A stretch of 64,000 nt of DNA from Chitinophaga eiseniae (lineage in GTDB: Bacteria > Bacteroidota > Bacteroidia > Chitinophagales > Chitinophagaceae), in assembly GCF_012641265.1 (NCBI RefSeq), contig NZ_JABAHZ010000001.1:1926997-1990996 (forward strand). Direction: 5' to 3'. Position 1 is the first letter of the stretch. The number at the start of each line of letters is the position of its first letter. The notes beneath the pieces were generated by a model, which saw nothing but the letters and a program-made list of their open reading frames with translations, ran no database searches and was not told the origin of the DNA. Both the position numbers and the translations under genes were made by a program. This document shows positions 55,140-63,873 of this stretch, piece after piece.

Positions 55140-55313
55140 TTAACAATCTGTTTTGTGATCGCAGGAGAACTGATCCCCTCTTTGGGTACAAAAGGCGGTG
55201 GTGAAGTAACAATCGCCGCCTGAAGTATCGGAGACCATTTGTAACAGGCCACCTTTAATGGCTGCAGGTGCTTCCACCTTCTTTGCATTCAGTTTTGACA
55301 ATTTCTTTTTCAT
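55140..55313 (-). CDS. RiPP precursor peptide, class A Cys-rich variant (copy A1)
   Basis: 57 residues. Leader MKKKLSKLNAKKVEAPAAIK then GG. Core keeps TQRGDQFSCDHK but contains four Cys (positions 35, 42, 51, 57) against one in the other class A copies, and TSGGDCYFTTAFC in place of the Met-rich part. It probably gives a distinct product, perhaps with disulfides or SPASM-dependent links. Confidence 0.85.
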   Translation of the reverse strand: MKKKLSKLNAKKVEAPAAIKGGLLQMVSDTSGGDCYFTTAFCTQRGDQFSCDHKTDC

Positions 55314-55355
55314 CGTTTTTCCAATTTAACAGGTTAACATTTTTCCGGAGTACGA

Positions 55356-55532
55356 TTAATTTCCGGGGTCCTGATTTACGTCAGTAACATAGTGTCTGCC
55401 ATTCCAGGAGGCGGTGTTGTAGGTAGTTTTGTCACCACCGTCGGTGAAAGCTTCCAACTGCATTAATCTGCCACCTTTCAGGGTTTCAGGGGATGTTACC
55501 TCTTTGGCAACCAGTTTTTGTAACTTTTTCAT
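55356..55532 (-). CDS. RiPP precursor peptide, class B (copy B1)
   Basis: 58 residues. Leader MKKLQKLVAKEVTSPETLKGG (21), core RLMQLEAFTDGGDKTTYNT then ASWNGRHYVTDVNQDPGN. First gene of the array. Shares SWNGRHYVTD with B2 but contains a DGGDKTT stretch and a longer C-terminus. Confidence 0.85.
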   Translation of the reverse strand: MKKLQKLVAKEVTSPETLKGGRLMQLEAFTDGGDKTTYNTASWNGRHYVTDVNQDPGN

Positions 55533-56101
55533 GTGATGTAGTTTTTAATGATGACGTAAAAATAGCCGAAGGAATTACACCGTTGGGGCGAGATGAATAT
55601 TTGAGTGAGGGCGATCGATATTTGCGGTGTCCGGGGGAATGTTTGCGCCGGAAGTAAATGAGAACCCGGGTAAGCGACCCCAGTTCAGCGCCAAATCCTC
55701 CGGCGTTCACTTCTACCGGTAATATTCAATGGACATAACGGTATCCTGTTATCACTTTAGTGAAATACTTATACTCTAAACACGCTGTTGATACGGCTCA
55801 TAGTTACAGATAATTTCAACCAGTGCGGTTAGCGTGTACATCAACTATCTAAATTTACCCATCTCCTATAGCTTGTTCTATACATATAACAGACATTCAT
55901 CGCCATTTTTTGTATTAACCACTACCCTTCCAGATACAATTCCATATTAAAATGAGCTAATCTGAATGAAAATTTCTTTGAACAAAAATACCGGCTTAGG
56001 TTTGGAATGGTTACCAATAAAACTATTACATCCTGCGCAGATGTGAGCCTAACGGGCTTGGCTATGTAAACAGCCCTATTCTTGTTTAAAATTGTTTCTA
56101 T
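55533..56101. other. Promoter region of the RiPP cluster
   Basis: 569 bases between the first precursor (minus) and the gene at 56102 (plus). No reading frame or repeat of interest. It should contain the divergent promoters; no convincing TAnnTTTG box was identified on the minus strand. Confidence 0.45.
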
Positions 56102-56857
56102 ATGGCAAAACAAAGTGGAATTATTCCCCTGCAAGGAACCATCGGCAACATCACGTTTTACAAGACGAAATCCGGACACCTGGCACGTGAAAAAACCAGC
56201 GTGAACGCCAACAGGATTGCCACCGATCCGGCGTTTATCCGTACCCGTGAAAACGGAGCAGAATTCGGCCGTGCTGGTAAAGCAAGTAAAGTGTTGCGGA
56301 CCGCCTTCCGGGCCATGCTACTGAACATCGGAGACAGCTATATGGCGTCGCGCCTGACCCGTGAAATGGTGAAGGTGATCCAGGCAGATGCCACCAACGC
56401 CAGAGGCCTTCGCAATGTGATTGATGGAGAGGCTGAGTTACTCAAAGGTTTTGAGTTTAACAACAACAGCCGGCTGACCGGGGCTTTGTACGCTCCATTC
56501 ATCACCGCCATTGATCGCGTTGCAGGCACCCTGAAGGTGGACATTCCGCCGTTCGTTCCCGTGAACATGGTGGCCGCTCCTATGGGTGCTACCCATTTCA
56601 AGGTGCAGGCTGCCGGTGCGGAGATTGATTTCGAAGTGGAAACGTTCGTGAATGGCAATACTGCCAGCGCTGAACTGCCCATCGACGCTACACCTACTGC
56701 TGTTATGGCATTGACGGTGAATGTGACAGCGAACAGCACCAAACCGCTGTTCCTGGCACTGGGTGTTGAGTTTTACCAGCACGTTAACGGGACTATGTAT
56801 GGCCTTAAAAATGGCACTTACAATGCCCTTGCACTGGTGGACATTTCCGGTATGTAA
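56102..56857 (+). CDS. Hypothetical protein of a Bacteroidota-specific family
   Basis: 251 residues, no signal peptide. N-terminal SGIIPLQGTIGNITFYKTKSGHLAREK and basic segments suggest a conserved family seen as a first gene of two in this phylum. The second half (about 140-250) is beta-rich (AGTLKVDIPPFVPVN, ALGVEFYQHVNGTMYGL) like an assembly or surface protein. The small gene that would follow is truncated at 57009. Function unknown. Confidence 0.7.
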   Translation: MAKQSGIIPLQGTIGNITFYKTKSGHLAREKTSVNANRIATDPAFIRTRENGAEFGRAGKASKVLRTAFRAMLLNIGDSYMASRLTREMVKVIQADATNARGLRNVIDGEAELLKGFEFNNNSRLTGALYAPFITAIDRVAGTLKVDIPPFVPVNMVAAPMGATHFKVQAAGAEIDFEVETFVNGNTASAELPIDATPTAVMALTVNVTANSTKPLFLALGVEFYQHVNGTMYGLKNGTYNALALVDISGM

Positions 56858-56903
56858 TCACCGGCATTTATGGACCGGCATTTCTTAACGCTAAATTGTG
56901 TAT

Positions 56904-57074
56904 ATGAAACTTGCACAACGACTCACTGCATCTACCCCACCTTTTTTCAGTAAGGTGCGCAATATAGGTTTGATCCTGACTGCGATCAGTGGTGCGCTGA
57001 TGGGTATGTCTTCTTTGACTTCCCCCTGGAGATCAGACAGATCATCTACACGACAAACCTCATCGAAAATCTGA
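56904..57074 (+). pseudogene. Truncated small membrane protein gene
   Basis: Starts [20 protein letters not shown] and [13 protein letters not shown], a short hydrophobic protein that normally continues with further membrane residues. From about 57009 the sequence switches to an IS256-type transposase in another frame, so the tail [12 protein letters not shown] is not native. Broken by the insertion of the IS tail. Confidence 0.6.
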
Positions 57075-57253
57075 ACGGTAAAATTAGAAAATACACCAAA
57101 AACAAGCTATCCTTCCCTACCGATGAAGCCGTGCTTAAATCTGTATACCTGCCATTACGGGAAGTATCAAAAAAATGGACCATGCCCATTAGAAACTGGG
57201 GTATGATCCTGAATCAGTTTTTAACTATTTTTGATAAAAGGGTGAGAATCTAA
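57011..57253 (+). pseudogene. IS256-family transposase, 3' remnant
   Basis: 81 codons matching the end of IS256-type transposases: [37 protein letters not shown] and [18 protein letters not shown], then TAA. The N-terminal catalytic part with its DDE residues is missing, so it cannot transpose. It joins directly to the truncated small membrane gene. Confidence 0.85.
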
Positions 57254-57387
57254 TTATTATCCTGATTCCCCGATTTTTAAGTTTACACACTTATTGAAAT
57301 AGTCCCTCTTTTTGATAAAAGAGGGAGAGTCTAGCTCTTAACTTAATCCTCCGATTTTTAAGTTACACACTTACTGAAATAGTCCCT
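57228..57387. repeat. Tandem repeat of the IS256 end
   Basis: Two roughly 79-base copies (57228-57307 and 57309-57387) each start TTTTTGATAAAAG and end TAAGT(T)TACACACTTA(T/C)TGAAATAGTCCCT. Both carry the transposase stop region and the element end, so two related IS ends lie side by side. The copies differ at several positions, so this is not a very recent duplication. Confidence 0.7.
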
Positions 57388-57420
57388 ACAAAAATTTGGG
57401 GTACTTATACCTGCTATTTC

Positions 57421-57681
57421 TTACACACCAAAATCGTTTGCCTTCCCAACGCTTTTGGGAGGAAAATGATCTTCCGTAAACTCCTCGTTTCTATCGAACT
57501 CATTGTCCTTCAAATAAAAAAAATACTTCAAGCAAATAGGACATAAATAAAGATTCTCAGTTATCCACTTACCGTCTTCTGATGTTGGACCTATTTATAT
57601 AGCATAATTATGGGCATTAAGCGAAGATATTAATGACTGTCCTTTAGTATCCAAAATGCCTTTTTTTATCTTATAATTCAT
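57421..57681 (-). pseudogene. HNH-nuclease remnant
   Basis: The minus-strand frame from ATG 57679-57681 reads MNYKIKKGILDTKGQSLIS, has a TAA at codon 31, then LYLCPICLKYFFYLKD and FTEDHFPPKSVGK. The zinc CPxC plus EDHxPPKSxGxK pattern is typical of HNH nucleases, but the rest is missing. It lies downstream of the STAND-PLD gene on the same strand and ends near the IS256 tail. It may be what remains of a second nuclease gene. Confidence 0.6.
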
Positions 57682-57858
57682 CTTATAATTCACATTATAT
57701 TTATATGGTTAGATATATTATGTTTAATGAGCGATTAAAACAAAATCTTTAATTACCCCAACATACTTTTACCCTGACATACTTTTGTAATAATACCCTT
57801 GATTTTGATATCATAGAGATTTCTTTCATCATTTACAGATGACAACACAACCGGAACT

Positions 57859-60800
57859 TTATAGAGAAAAAGTTTTATATGTTACTCGAAATCCATTCAC
57901 ATGCCGCTTACGCATTTGAAGATATTCACTTAGTTGTTGCTCCTTAATTCGAAAAGCGTCATTCGTTGTCATAATTGAAATCTCGCTCTCTTTTTTCCTG
58001 CCTACAGAATTTACAGAGGTTCCTAATCTTAAACCGCTATCCTTTGTAATAATCCATCTATCATGAAAAGGAGTTCCATTCCCATCTTCAGGGATCCAGC
58101 AAAAGTATACATGTGTAAATGGAGGCTCAATACTAGAAATTTTCTTCCAATATTCTTTGAAGTTCTGTTCAACCATACTATCATAACCATTAAGGGACCC
58201 TAGAATACTTACCGAAACATCCTTGTTAACATCATTCACAATTTTCAGTAAATCCAAATCTTCTTTCTCAAAATAAGGATCAGCAATGATTAAAAAGTCT
58301 TGCATTTGATCACTCAACCATGTCCGAATAAAAGATAACGCTTCTTCTCTGCTTCCTGGCTTAACCGCTAGGTTTGTAGCAAATTCTTCATCTATAAAGA
58401 ATTGACGAAAAGTCGACTCTACACCTTTCTTTCTATATGATAAAATGCGAATCAAATTTGTTGAATTCACAGCCTTTTTGAAATTTTCCTTATGAAGGTT
58501 AGCAATTGGCCCCTTTGTCTGTTTAGTCTTGTATGTTTGAGCACAATTGAATAAATAGTATTGGTACACCGGATATACCTCATGCAGAGGGAGGCTATTC
58601 CCTAAAAAAAGGAAAGATGAGGCATCTAAAAATTTCTTTGATGGGATTTTACCCGAACTAATCAATCTAAGAGATCCAGCAATAGCATCTACTGTATTTC
58701 TTTTATTCTCCTTATCTCTTTCCTCCAAAGTCCTTCCTTCATTAATTTTCTTAACCGTATCGTGATACTCCATTCGTCTTTGCAGAAGCTTATTAAACCT
58801 ATAAGGTGATTCCCCCTCAGACGCAATTTTAACCAATTCTTTCGCGTAGGCGCTATCTAATCGATAAATTGTATCTAAAATTTTCTGCTGGGACTTATAT
58901 GCACTCGACCCTCCTTCTATTTGATTACACACATGAAAAGCTTTTTTAATTATATCTTTCCATTTAGTCTTATTCACAGAAAACATCGCCTCCGAAACAT
59001 CAGCCACACGTTGCACATACTCAAAGTAACTAGTCAGATTCTCAATTTCGTCAACTATTCCCTGGTATACTTCTGTCTGAAGTTGATTTGGAAGCCTATC
59101 CCAAGGTAAATCTTCAAGTAAAATACTTTTCACAAAAATTCTATCTGATAAATTCGAAATTTGATTGGCAGTAGAAATAACAGCTGTCCAATGGGCTGCT
59201 ACATTAGGAAGATCTTTGTTAATACGATCAACTTTCACCTGGGCAAGGAGAGAGTATCCTTTATGTTTAATATTCCGTTTATCGGGAAGTTTCGTACTTA
59301 TGATTTTAGTCAGATTAGAAACAAATTCAGCAATCTGAGGCCTAGATAATTTTCTATTCTCTGCAACGCCTTTTGTTATTGCTGTTACTTGTCCGTAAAT
59401 CAGGAAGTCAGTCGACATTCTTTTCAAAAGTTCAATAGCGTTTGATAAATCGGTAAAATTTGGGTTGTAATTATTATTATGAGAATCGTACTCGACAAAT
59501 GGATTTTCCGCAGTTACATAGAAAGAGCAAATATTATCATAGACTCGTTCTTTTAATTCTTCAGGCAATTTCTCAATTTTCTCAATAGCTAATGTTTGCA
59601 TAAATACGTACACCAAGGTAAACGAATCGAGAAGTTGGCTAACATCAAGATCTTTCCGTATCAAACTATCTAAGATTGGGGAAATATTATTATCACAAAT
59701 TCTCTTAGCAAGTGATAGGTAGTTGTCATAAGAATACGCATAAAAAGCTAACTCAGTCCATAATTTTATCCTTTCGCTTTCTGAGGGAATACGATCAATC
59801 AACTCACCAAATATCTTTACTTCGTTCTCCTTCAAATCATCCGTAGCCATTAAGCCTGACATTGCCAAAATAACAAGTTTCAGACTTAGAATATAAGTTT
59901 TTGCAACGTGATTAGAATCAATCCAATTATCATTCTTTACTATACTCGTCTCATCAAAAATCACTTTAGCAAAATCAATGTTAGTTTGGGATGTATCAGC
60001 ACAAACGGAGAATCCAACGTCAATCCTCTCCCATTCAGTTTCTATTTTTTTCAGGCTCGCTTTTATTAAATTCTCATATCTATCGGCTAATTTATTTTTC
60101 CAATAATCATTCAGTCCGATTACCTGATATGCTTTAACAAAGGCATATGTTCTACCTGAAGGCGACTTAATTTTGCTTGCTATATTAAAAATTGGAAGTA
60201 CCCGTTTAATAACCTCAGAAGGTAGCGAACTGGCTTCTGAATATCTATCAAGGATAGCTATGCAAAACCGCTCATGAGATTTAGGAAATTCAAAGCTTTT
60301 TTGTATCTCTATCAAGAGATCAATATTAATTCTCTTTATTCCATTCTTAAGATAGGCATCAAGAATATTATGTCTAGCACTTTCGCGCTTCCACTGTAAA
60401 TTAATAAGGGTAACAATTTTGAGAGCTAATACCGGATTTTGCTTTCCGATAGTTTTAATTGTAACCTTAATCAAAGCCGAATGATTAGCAGTTGAATTAA
60501 ATAAAATCTCTGATAGACGAAGAATTCGACTGTAGGCAAAATTATACTGTTGTCGGTATTGATTGCTATTTATCCAATTTAGCTTGCAATAAATTTCCGC
60601 ATAACTCTCAAGCTGAATAAGAGTATCGTCAATTTTCTCAGCCTCTGTTATTATTGATTTCAAAGAATCAAATGCCAAAACATCGTTTAGATTATATTCA
60701 GTATGAAATAAGTTTAATCTATAAATTATCTTATTCCGAGTTAAACCTGCTTTCAGGGTTGATTTTTCTATTTGTTTAAATCGATAATATAACTCGTCTA

Positions 60801-62793
60801 ATATTTTTTTGTCCTTTACAAAGGGTAGGCGATCTGAAAGTTCTTTCAAATTATCCAGAGTATAAGTTCCTTCAGATGTAGACGCAACCAATTCATCAAG
60901 TGCGACTCTTATTACCTGTCCAAGATTCGAATCATTTGAACGATTATTCACTAACCACAATCTCAAAAGGCGAAGACGTTCCGTTGAATCAGAAATTCGC
61001 TTAGCATCGTCTAAAACTTTTCCCCCAGAGTAATTACCGACAAGCATCGATATCGCTTTGCTGATTTTTTGGCTATCTTCATTACCCATCTTTTCAAGAG
61101 CTTGCATTGTTTTTGACTTCTCCGGATCTTCCTTTTCTTTTATGCTGGAGTCAATAGCAGCTACAGATAACTTAGCTACGATCCAGTCATTGATACCAGT
61201 ATCGACGGTACTTCCTGACGATTTCTCAATTATTTCAATGGCCAAGTTTGGAATTCCATAAATTAAATTTGCGACAATATCATAAATTTTAGAGCCCGCC
61301 GTACTAAAGTCTGTGTTCAAATAAATTTCTTGAATCAAGCTAACTAAATCCTCATCAACATATTTCTGAATCTCCTTTTGTTTTCTAGCGATTAAAGATA
61401 ACAGCTGAAATCTATCAATCTTTAAAATCGCACATTCTGCCAATGATATTGCTCCAGAGAAGTCTTTAATAGCAATTCTAGCATTCACCTCTGACTCCCA
61501 AAATAAAAAATTATCTAATTCATGAATCATGCTACTTTCTAGTGCAAAGCGGTACATATCAGGAGTTGAGCTCAAGTTCTGTGCAGCCTTCAGTCCAAAT
61601 AATAAGCTCCTGTTAACCTCAATAATAGATTCTGTACTATCTATGATTCGATTAGAATATTCATCATCGAAAACATCTATTACATTTTTCCACTCTTGTT
61701 TTTCAGAATAAAGGCGAGGGAGTTCAACCATTGCTAGCGGGGAATGAATAGCTTTATAATGGTTTATCAGCAACTCTTCTACTCTCTTTTTATAAGTGCG
61801 TAAATTGTTCACAAAGTACTTTCTGTAATCAAAAGAGATAAACTGAACTTTATTGCCTACTTCGAGAACGGATGATAACTCTATCAAATGCTTTGTCTCA
61901 ATTTCATCCATTAACAGAATCTGAGCGATATCATTTACTGAAAAAGCGATATCGCTGAGCGCCACCAACGATAAAACGGCTGTTATTCGCGAATTATTTA
62001 AATCTACGTTTTGACAATCCAAATTAATCCAATCATTGTATTGGGAATTTTCTGAAATGTCATTCAAGGAATATTCACCCGTTGCCAATATTCGCTTAAG
62101 TGTCTTGAGCCTACCAGGAAATCCTTTAGTAACTTTAAAAATACTTCTCTTATCTTCAATAGCAAATCCCAAGAAATCTTCCATTTCTCGTTCAGAAAAA
62201 CCGGTAACGGTGATTGTTTTGGCATTCACATTCCGATTCTTAAAATAATTGCTTTTAAATGATGAGTCTGATGTAATAACAAAATTGAAAATTTCGTTTC
62301 CATATGGCAGCTGATCTAGAATCTCTTTTATGATATCATCGGAACCTTTATTTTCAAGGCCATCAATAATTAGTGTTATTTTTTTATTGGAATTTTTATA
62401 TTTTTTTCGCACCTGAAAGGTAGTAGTCCTATATGTATCTTGATTAATATGTTCATTTGAATTTGCATCCACATTTTCACCAAGTAAGTGCCTAAGTTGT
62501 AAAACAATATTTTCGCAAAAAAATTCCATATTATAATCTAAACTATTCAAAGGGTTAAAAAAAACGGAAATGCATTCCTTAAATTTCTGCTTTGCATATT
62601 GCCCCAAGATAGTTGTTTTTCCTGCACCTGTATCCCCCTCCAGAAATACAACATTTGTGCTTTTCTCTAAATAACCTTCAATTAATGATAGATAATGTGT
62701 TCTTGTGACGAGCAATTCTTGATCTTCAAAGGGAAATCCAATAGAATAAAAAGTAGTATCAATTAATTGAGGGCCGTTTGTATTTTGCTTCAT
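57859..62793 (-). CDS. Giant STAND-like NTPase with C-terminal PLD-like domain (candidate antiphage protein)
   Basis: 1644 residues. The P-loop domain is at the very N-terminus: Walker A in FLEGDTGAGKTTILGQY (residues 53-61), Walker B LIIDGLE (141-147), and TSDSSF sensor-like. From about 250 to 1450 it is a long, helical, repeat-like region without clear motifs. The last about 190 residues look like a phospholipase D-type nuclease domain: FLIIADPYFEKEDLDLLKIV, SVSILGS, and His1577 in PFHDRWIITKDSGLRLGTS, a HDR variant of the PLD HxK motif. The gene is visibly more AT-rich than its neighbours and sits between IS remnants. Such NTPase-repeat-effector proteins are typical of STAND immune systems, though here the effector is C-terminal. 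No function is proven. Confidence 0.8.
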   Translation of the reverse strand: MKQNTNGPQLIDTTFYSIGFPFEDQELLVTRTHYLSLIEGYLEKSTNVVFLEGDTGAGKTTILGQYAKQKFKECISVFFNPLNSLDYNMEFFCENIVLQLRHLLGENVDANSNEHINQDTYRTTTFQVRKKYKNSNKKITLIIDGLENKGSDDIIKEILDQLPYGNEIFNFVITSDSSFKSNYFKNRNVNAKTITVTGFSEREMEDFLGFAIEDKRSIFKVTKGFPGRLKTLKRILATGEYSLNDISENSQYNDWINLDCQNVDLNNSRITAVLSLVALSDIAFSVNDIAQILLMDEIETKHLIELSSVLEVGNKVQFISFDYRKYFVNNLRTYKKRVEELLINHYKAIHSPLAMVELPRLYSEKQEWKNVIDVFDDEYSNRIIDSTESIIEVNRSLLFGLKAAQNLSSTPDMYRFALESSMIHELDNFLFWESEVNARIAIKDFSGAISLAECAILKIDRFQLLSLIARKQKEIQKYVDEDLVSLIQEIYLNTDFSTAGSKIYDIVANLIYGIPNLAIEIIEKSSGSTVDTGINDWIVAKLSVAAIDSSIKEKEDPEKSKTMQALEKMGNEDSQKISKAISMLVGNYSGGKVLDDAKRISDSTERLRLLRLWLVNNRSNDSNLGQVIRVALDELVASTSEGTYTLDNLKELSDRLPFVKDKKILDELYYRFKQIEKSTLKAGLTRNKIIYRLNLFHTEYNLNDVLAFDSLKSIITEAEKIDDTLIQLESYAEIYCKLNWINSNQYRQQYNFAYSRILRLSEILFNSTANHSALIKVTIKTIGKQNPVLALKIVTLINLQWKRESARHNILDAYLKNGIKRINIDLLIEIQKSFEFPKSHERFCIAILDRYSEASSLPSEVIKRVLPIFNIASKIKSPSGRTYAFVKAYQVIGLNDYWKNKLADRYENLIKASLKKIETEWERIDVGFSVCADTSQTNIDFAKVIFDETSIVKNDNWIDSNHVAKTYILSLKLVILAMSGLMATDDLKENEVKIFGELIDRIPSESERIKLWTELAFYAYSYDNYLSLAKRICDNNISPILDSLIRKDLDVSQLLDSFTLVYVFMQTLAIEKIEKLPEELKERVYDNICSFYVTAENPFVEYDSHNNNYNPNFTDLSNAIELLKRMSTDFLIYGQVTAITKGVAENRKLSRPQIAEFVSNLTKIISTKLPDKRNIKHKGYSLLAQVKVDRINKDLPNVAAHWTAVISTANQISNLSDRIFVKSILLEDLPWDRLPNQLQTEVYQGIVDEIENLTSYFEYVQRVADVSEAMFSVNKTKWKDIIKKAFHVCNQIEGGSSAYKSQQKILDTIYRLDSAYAKELVKIASEGESPYRFNKLLQRRMEYHDTVKKINEGRTLEERDKENKRNTVDAIAGSLRLISSGKIPSKKFLDASSFLFLGNSLPLHEVYPVYQYYLFNCAQTYKTKQTKGPIANLHKENFKKAVNSTNLIRILSYRKKGVESTFRQFFIDEEFATNLAVKPGSREEALSFIRTWLSDQMQDFLIIADPYFEKEDLDLLKIVNDVNKDVSVSILGSLNGYDSMVEQNFKEYWKKISSIEPPFTHVYFCWIPEDGNGTPFHDRWIITKDSGLRLGTSVNSVGRKKESEISIMTTNDAFRIKEQQLSEYLQMRKRHVNGFRVTYKTFSL

Positions 62794-62963
62794 AGGGGTG
62801 GAATTTATAAAATCAAAATACGATTTTTTTATCGCCTGCTAAAATTTTTTACTACGTTGTTTATCGTCCATAAAAAATTGATTACCCGGCGGGTTGATTT
62901 TTGTATTATTCAATATCACAAATTGGATATTTTGTAAACTAATGATATAGGCTTCCACACTAT

Positions 62964-63128
62964 CTAATGGCATCCATTACTCCAATACTCATTCATTATC
63001 TGTCGGCGCGTTACCTCTGCCGGCCAACTGGCATAAATATCGCGCTGCCCTTCATGAGTTTTACGAAGATGGGAATATATATAGTTGTATTTAACGGGTA
63101 GGTTAATCTCCCAACTATTCAACTTGAT
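62964..63128 (-). pseudogene. Unrecognised minus-strand fragment upstream of the STAND gene
   Basis: A coherent tail reads INLPVKYNYIYSHLRK and HEGQRDIYASWPAEVTRR, ending IMNEYWSNGCH and TAG. It overlaps a 26-base ISL3-type end (63105-63130), so it is probably a fragment. No family assigned. Confidence 0.3.
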
Positions 63129-63140
63129 CCGCTCCTTTGT

Positions 63141-63230
63141 AAGTCCTCTAGAAACGTTCCTAGAGATGCGCGGGATATTGAATTTTTCTTCTATAGATTA
63201 ACCAAATTGTATGCGTATAAATTTACTTAA
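63141..63230 (+). pseudogene. ISL3-type transposase C-terminal fragment
   Basis: 30 codons, KSSRNVPRDARDIEFFFYRLTKLYAY and a stop. It aligns with the end of the transposase at 63282-63782 (KSFRNALRGVRDVEFFLF then RLYKLYA) with about two thirds identity, so it is an older, diverged copy. Confidence 0.75.
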
Positions 63231-63281
63231 TCCCCCAACTTTTCAACTTGACCCATAAGAATAAAACATCGCTGGGAGGCC

Positions 63282-63782
63282 ATGGAACAAGAGAACCTGG
63301 AATATGAACAGGCCAAACGCAATAAAGTGAAATGGGAACCAACCCGGCTTGATAATGGGGATACCTTCAAGCAACTACTGCCCAGAAGTAGATATCTATT
63401 ATTTAAACACCCAAGACTATGGACCAAGGAGCAAAAACAGCGGGCAGAGTTGCTGTTTAGCCATTATCCCCTTATTCAAAGGTCCTATCAATTATCCCTT
63501 GAGCTGGGTGAAATTTACAAGCATTCTAAATGTAAAGAAGAGGCCTTTAAAAAACTTGCACTATGGTACAACGATGTAGACGAGTCTGGGTTATTATCCT
63601 TTAAAACCGTTGTCAAATCTATGAGGATACATTATATGAGTATCCTGAACTTCTTCAGGAATAGAGCTACCAATGCTGCCGCTGAATCATTTAATGCGAA
63701 GATAAAGTCCTTTAGAAACGCTCTTCGAGGCGTACGGGACGTAGAATTTTTTCTCTTTAGATTATATAAGCTTTATGCCTAA
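63282..63782 (+). pseudogene. ISL3-type (ISAon1-like) transposase, N-terminally truncated
   Basis: 166 residues from the ATG; the frame is open back to a stop at 63249-63251 (RIKHRWEAMEQENL). Typical features: KWEPTRLDNGDTFKQLLPRS, RYLLFKHPRLWTKEQKQRAELLF and AAAESFNAKIKSFRNALRGV. Full transposases of this family have about 300-400 residues, so the N-terminal half including part of the catalytic site is missing. Confidence 0.8.
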
Positions 63783-63873
63783 TCCCCCAACTTTTAAACT
63801 TGATCCAAGAAATCGGGGTTATACAAAAGGAACTCGACTAAACGCTCAACTAAAAAACAAAACCCCGCGACCA

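Larger units (their letters stand above)
63105..63806 (+). mobile_element. Nested ISL3-type (ISAon1-like) remnants
   Basis: A 26-base element end, AATC(C/T)CCCAACT(T/A)TT(C/A)AACTTGA(T/C)CC, occurs three times: 63105-63130, 63229-63254 and 63781-63806. Between copies 1 and 2 lies a transposase tail (63141-63230), between copies 2 and 3 a longer, related transposase segment (63282-63782). This is best explained by stepwise or nested insertion of related elements with loss of the left parts. Confidence 0.7.

Noticed and set aside
57228..57387. CRISPR-like repeat
   Set aside because: Only two diverged copies without spacers; better explained as IS ends.
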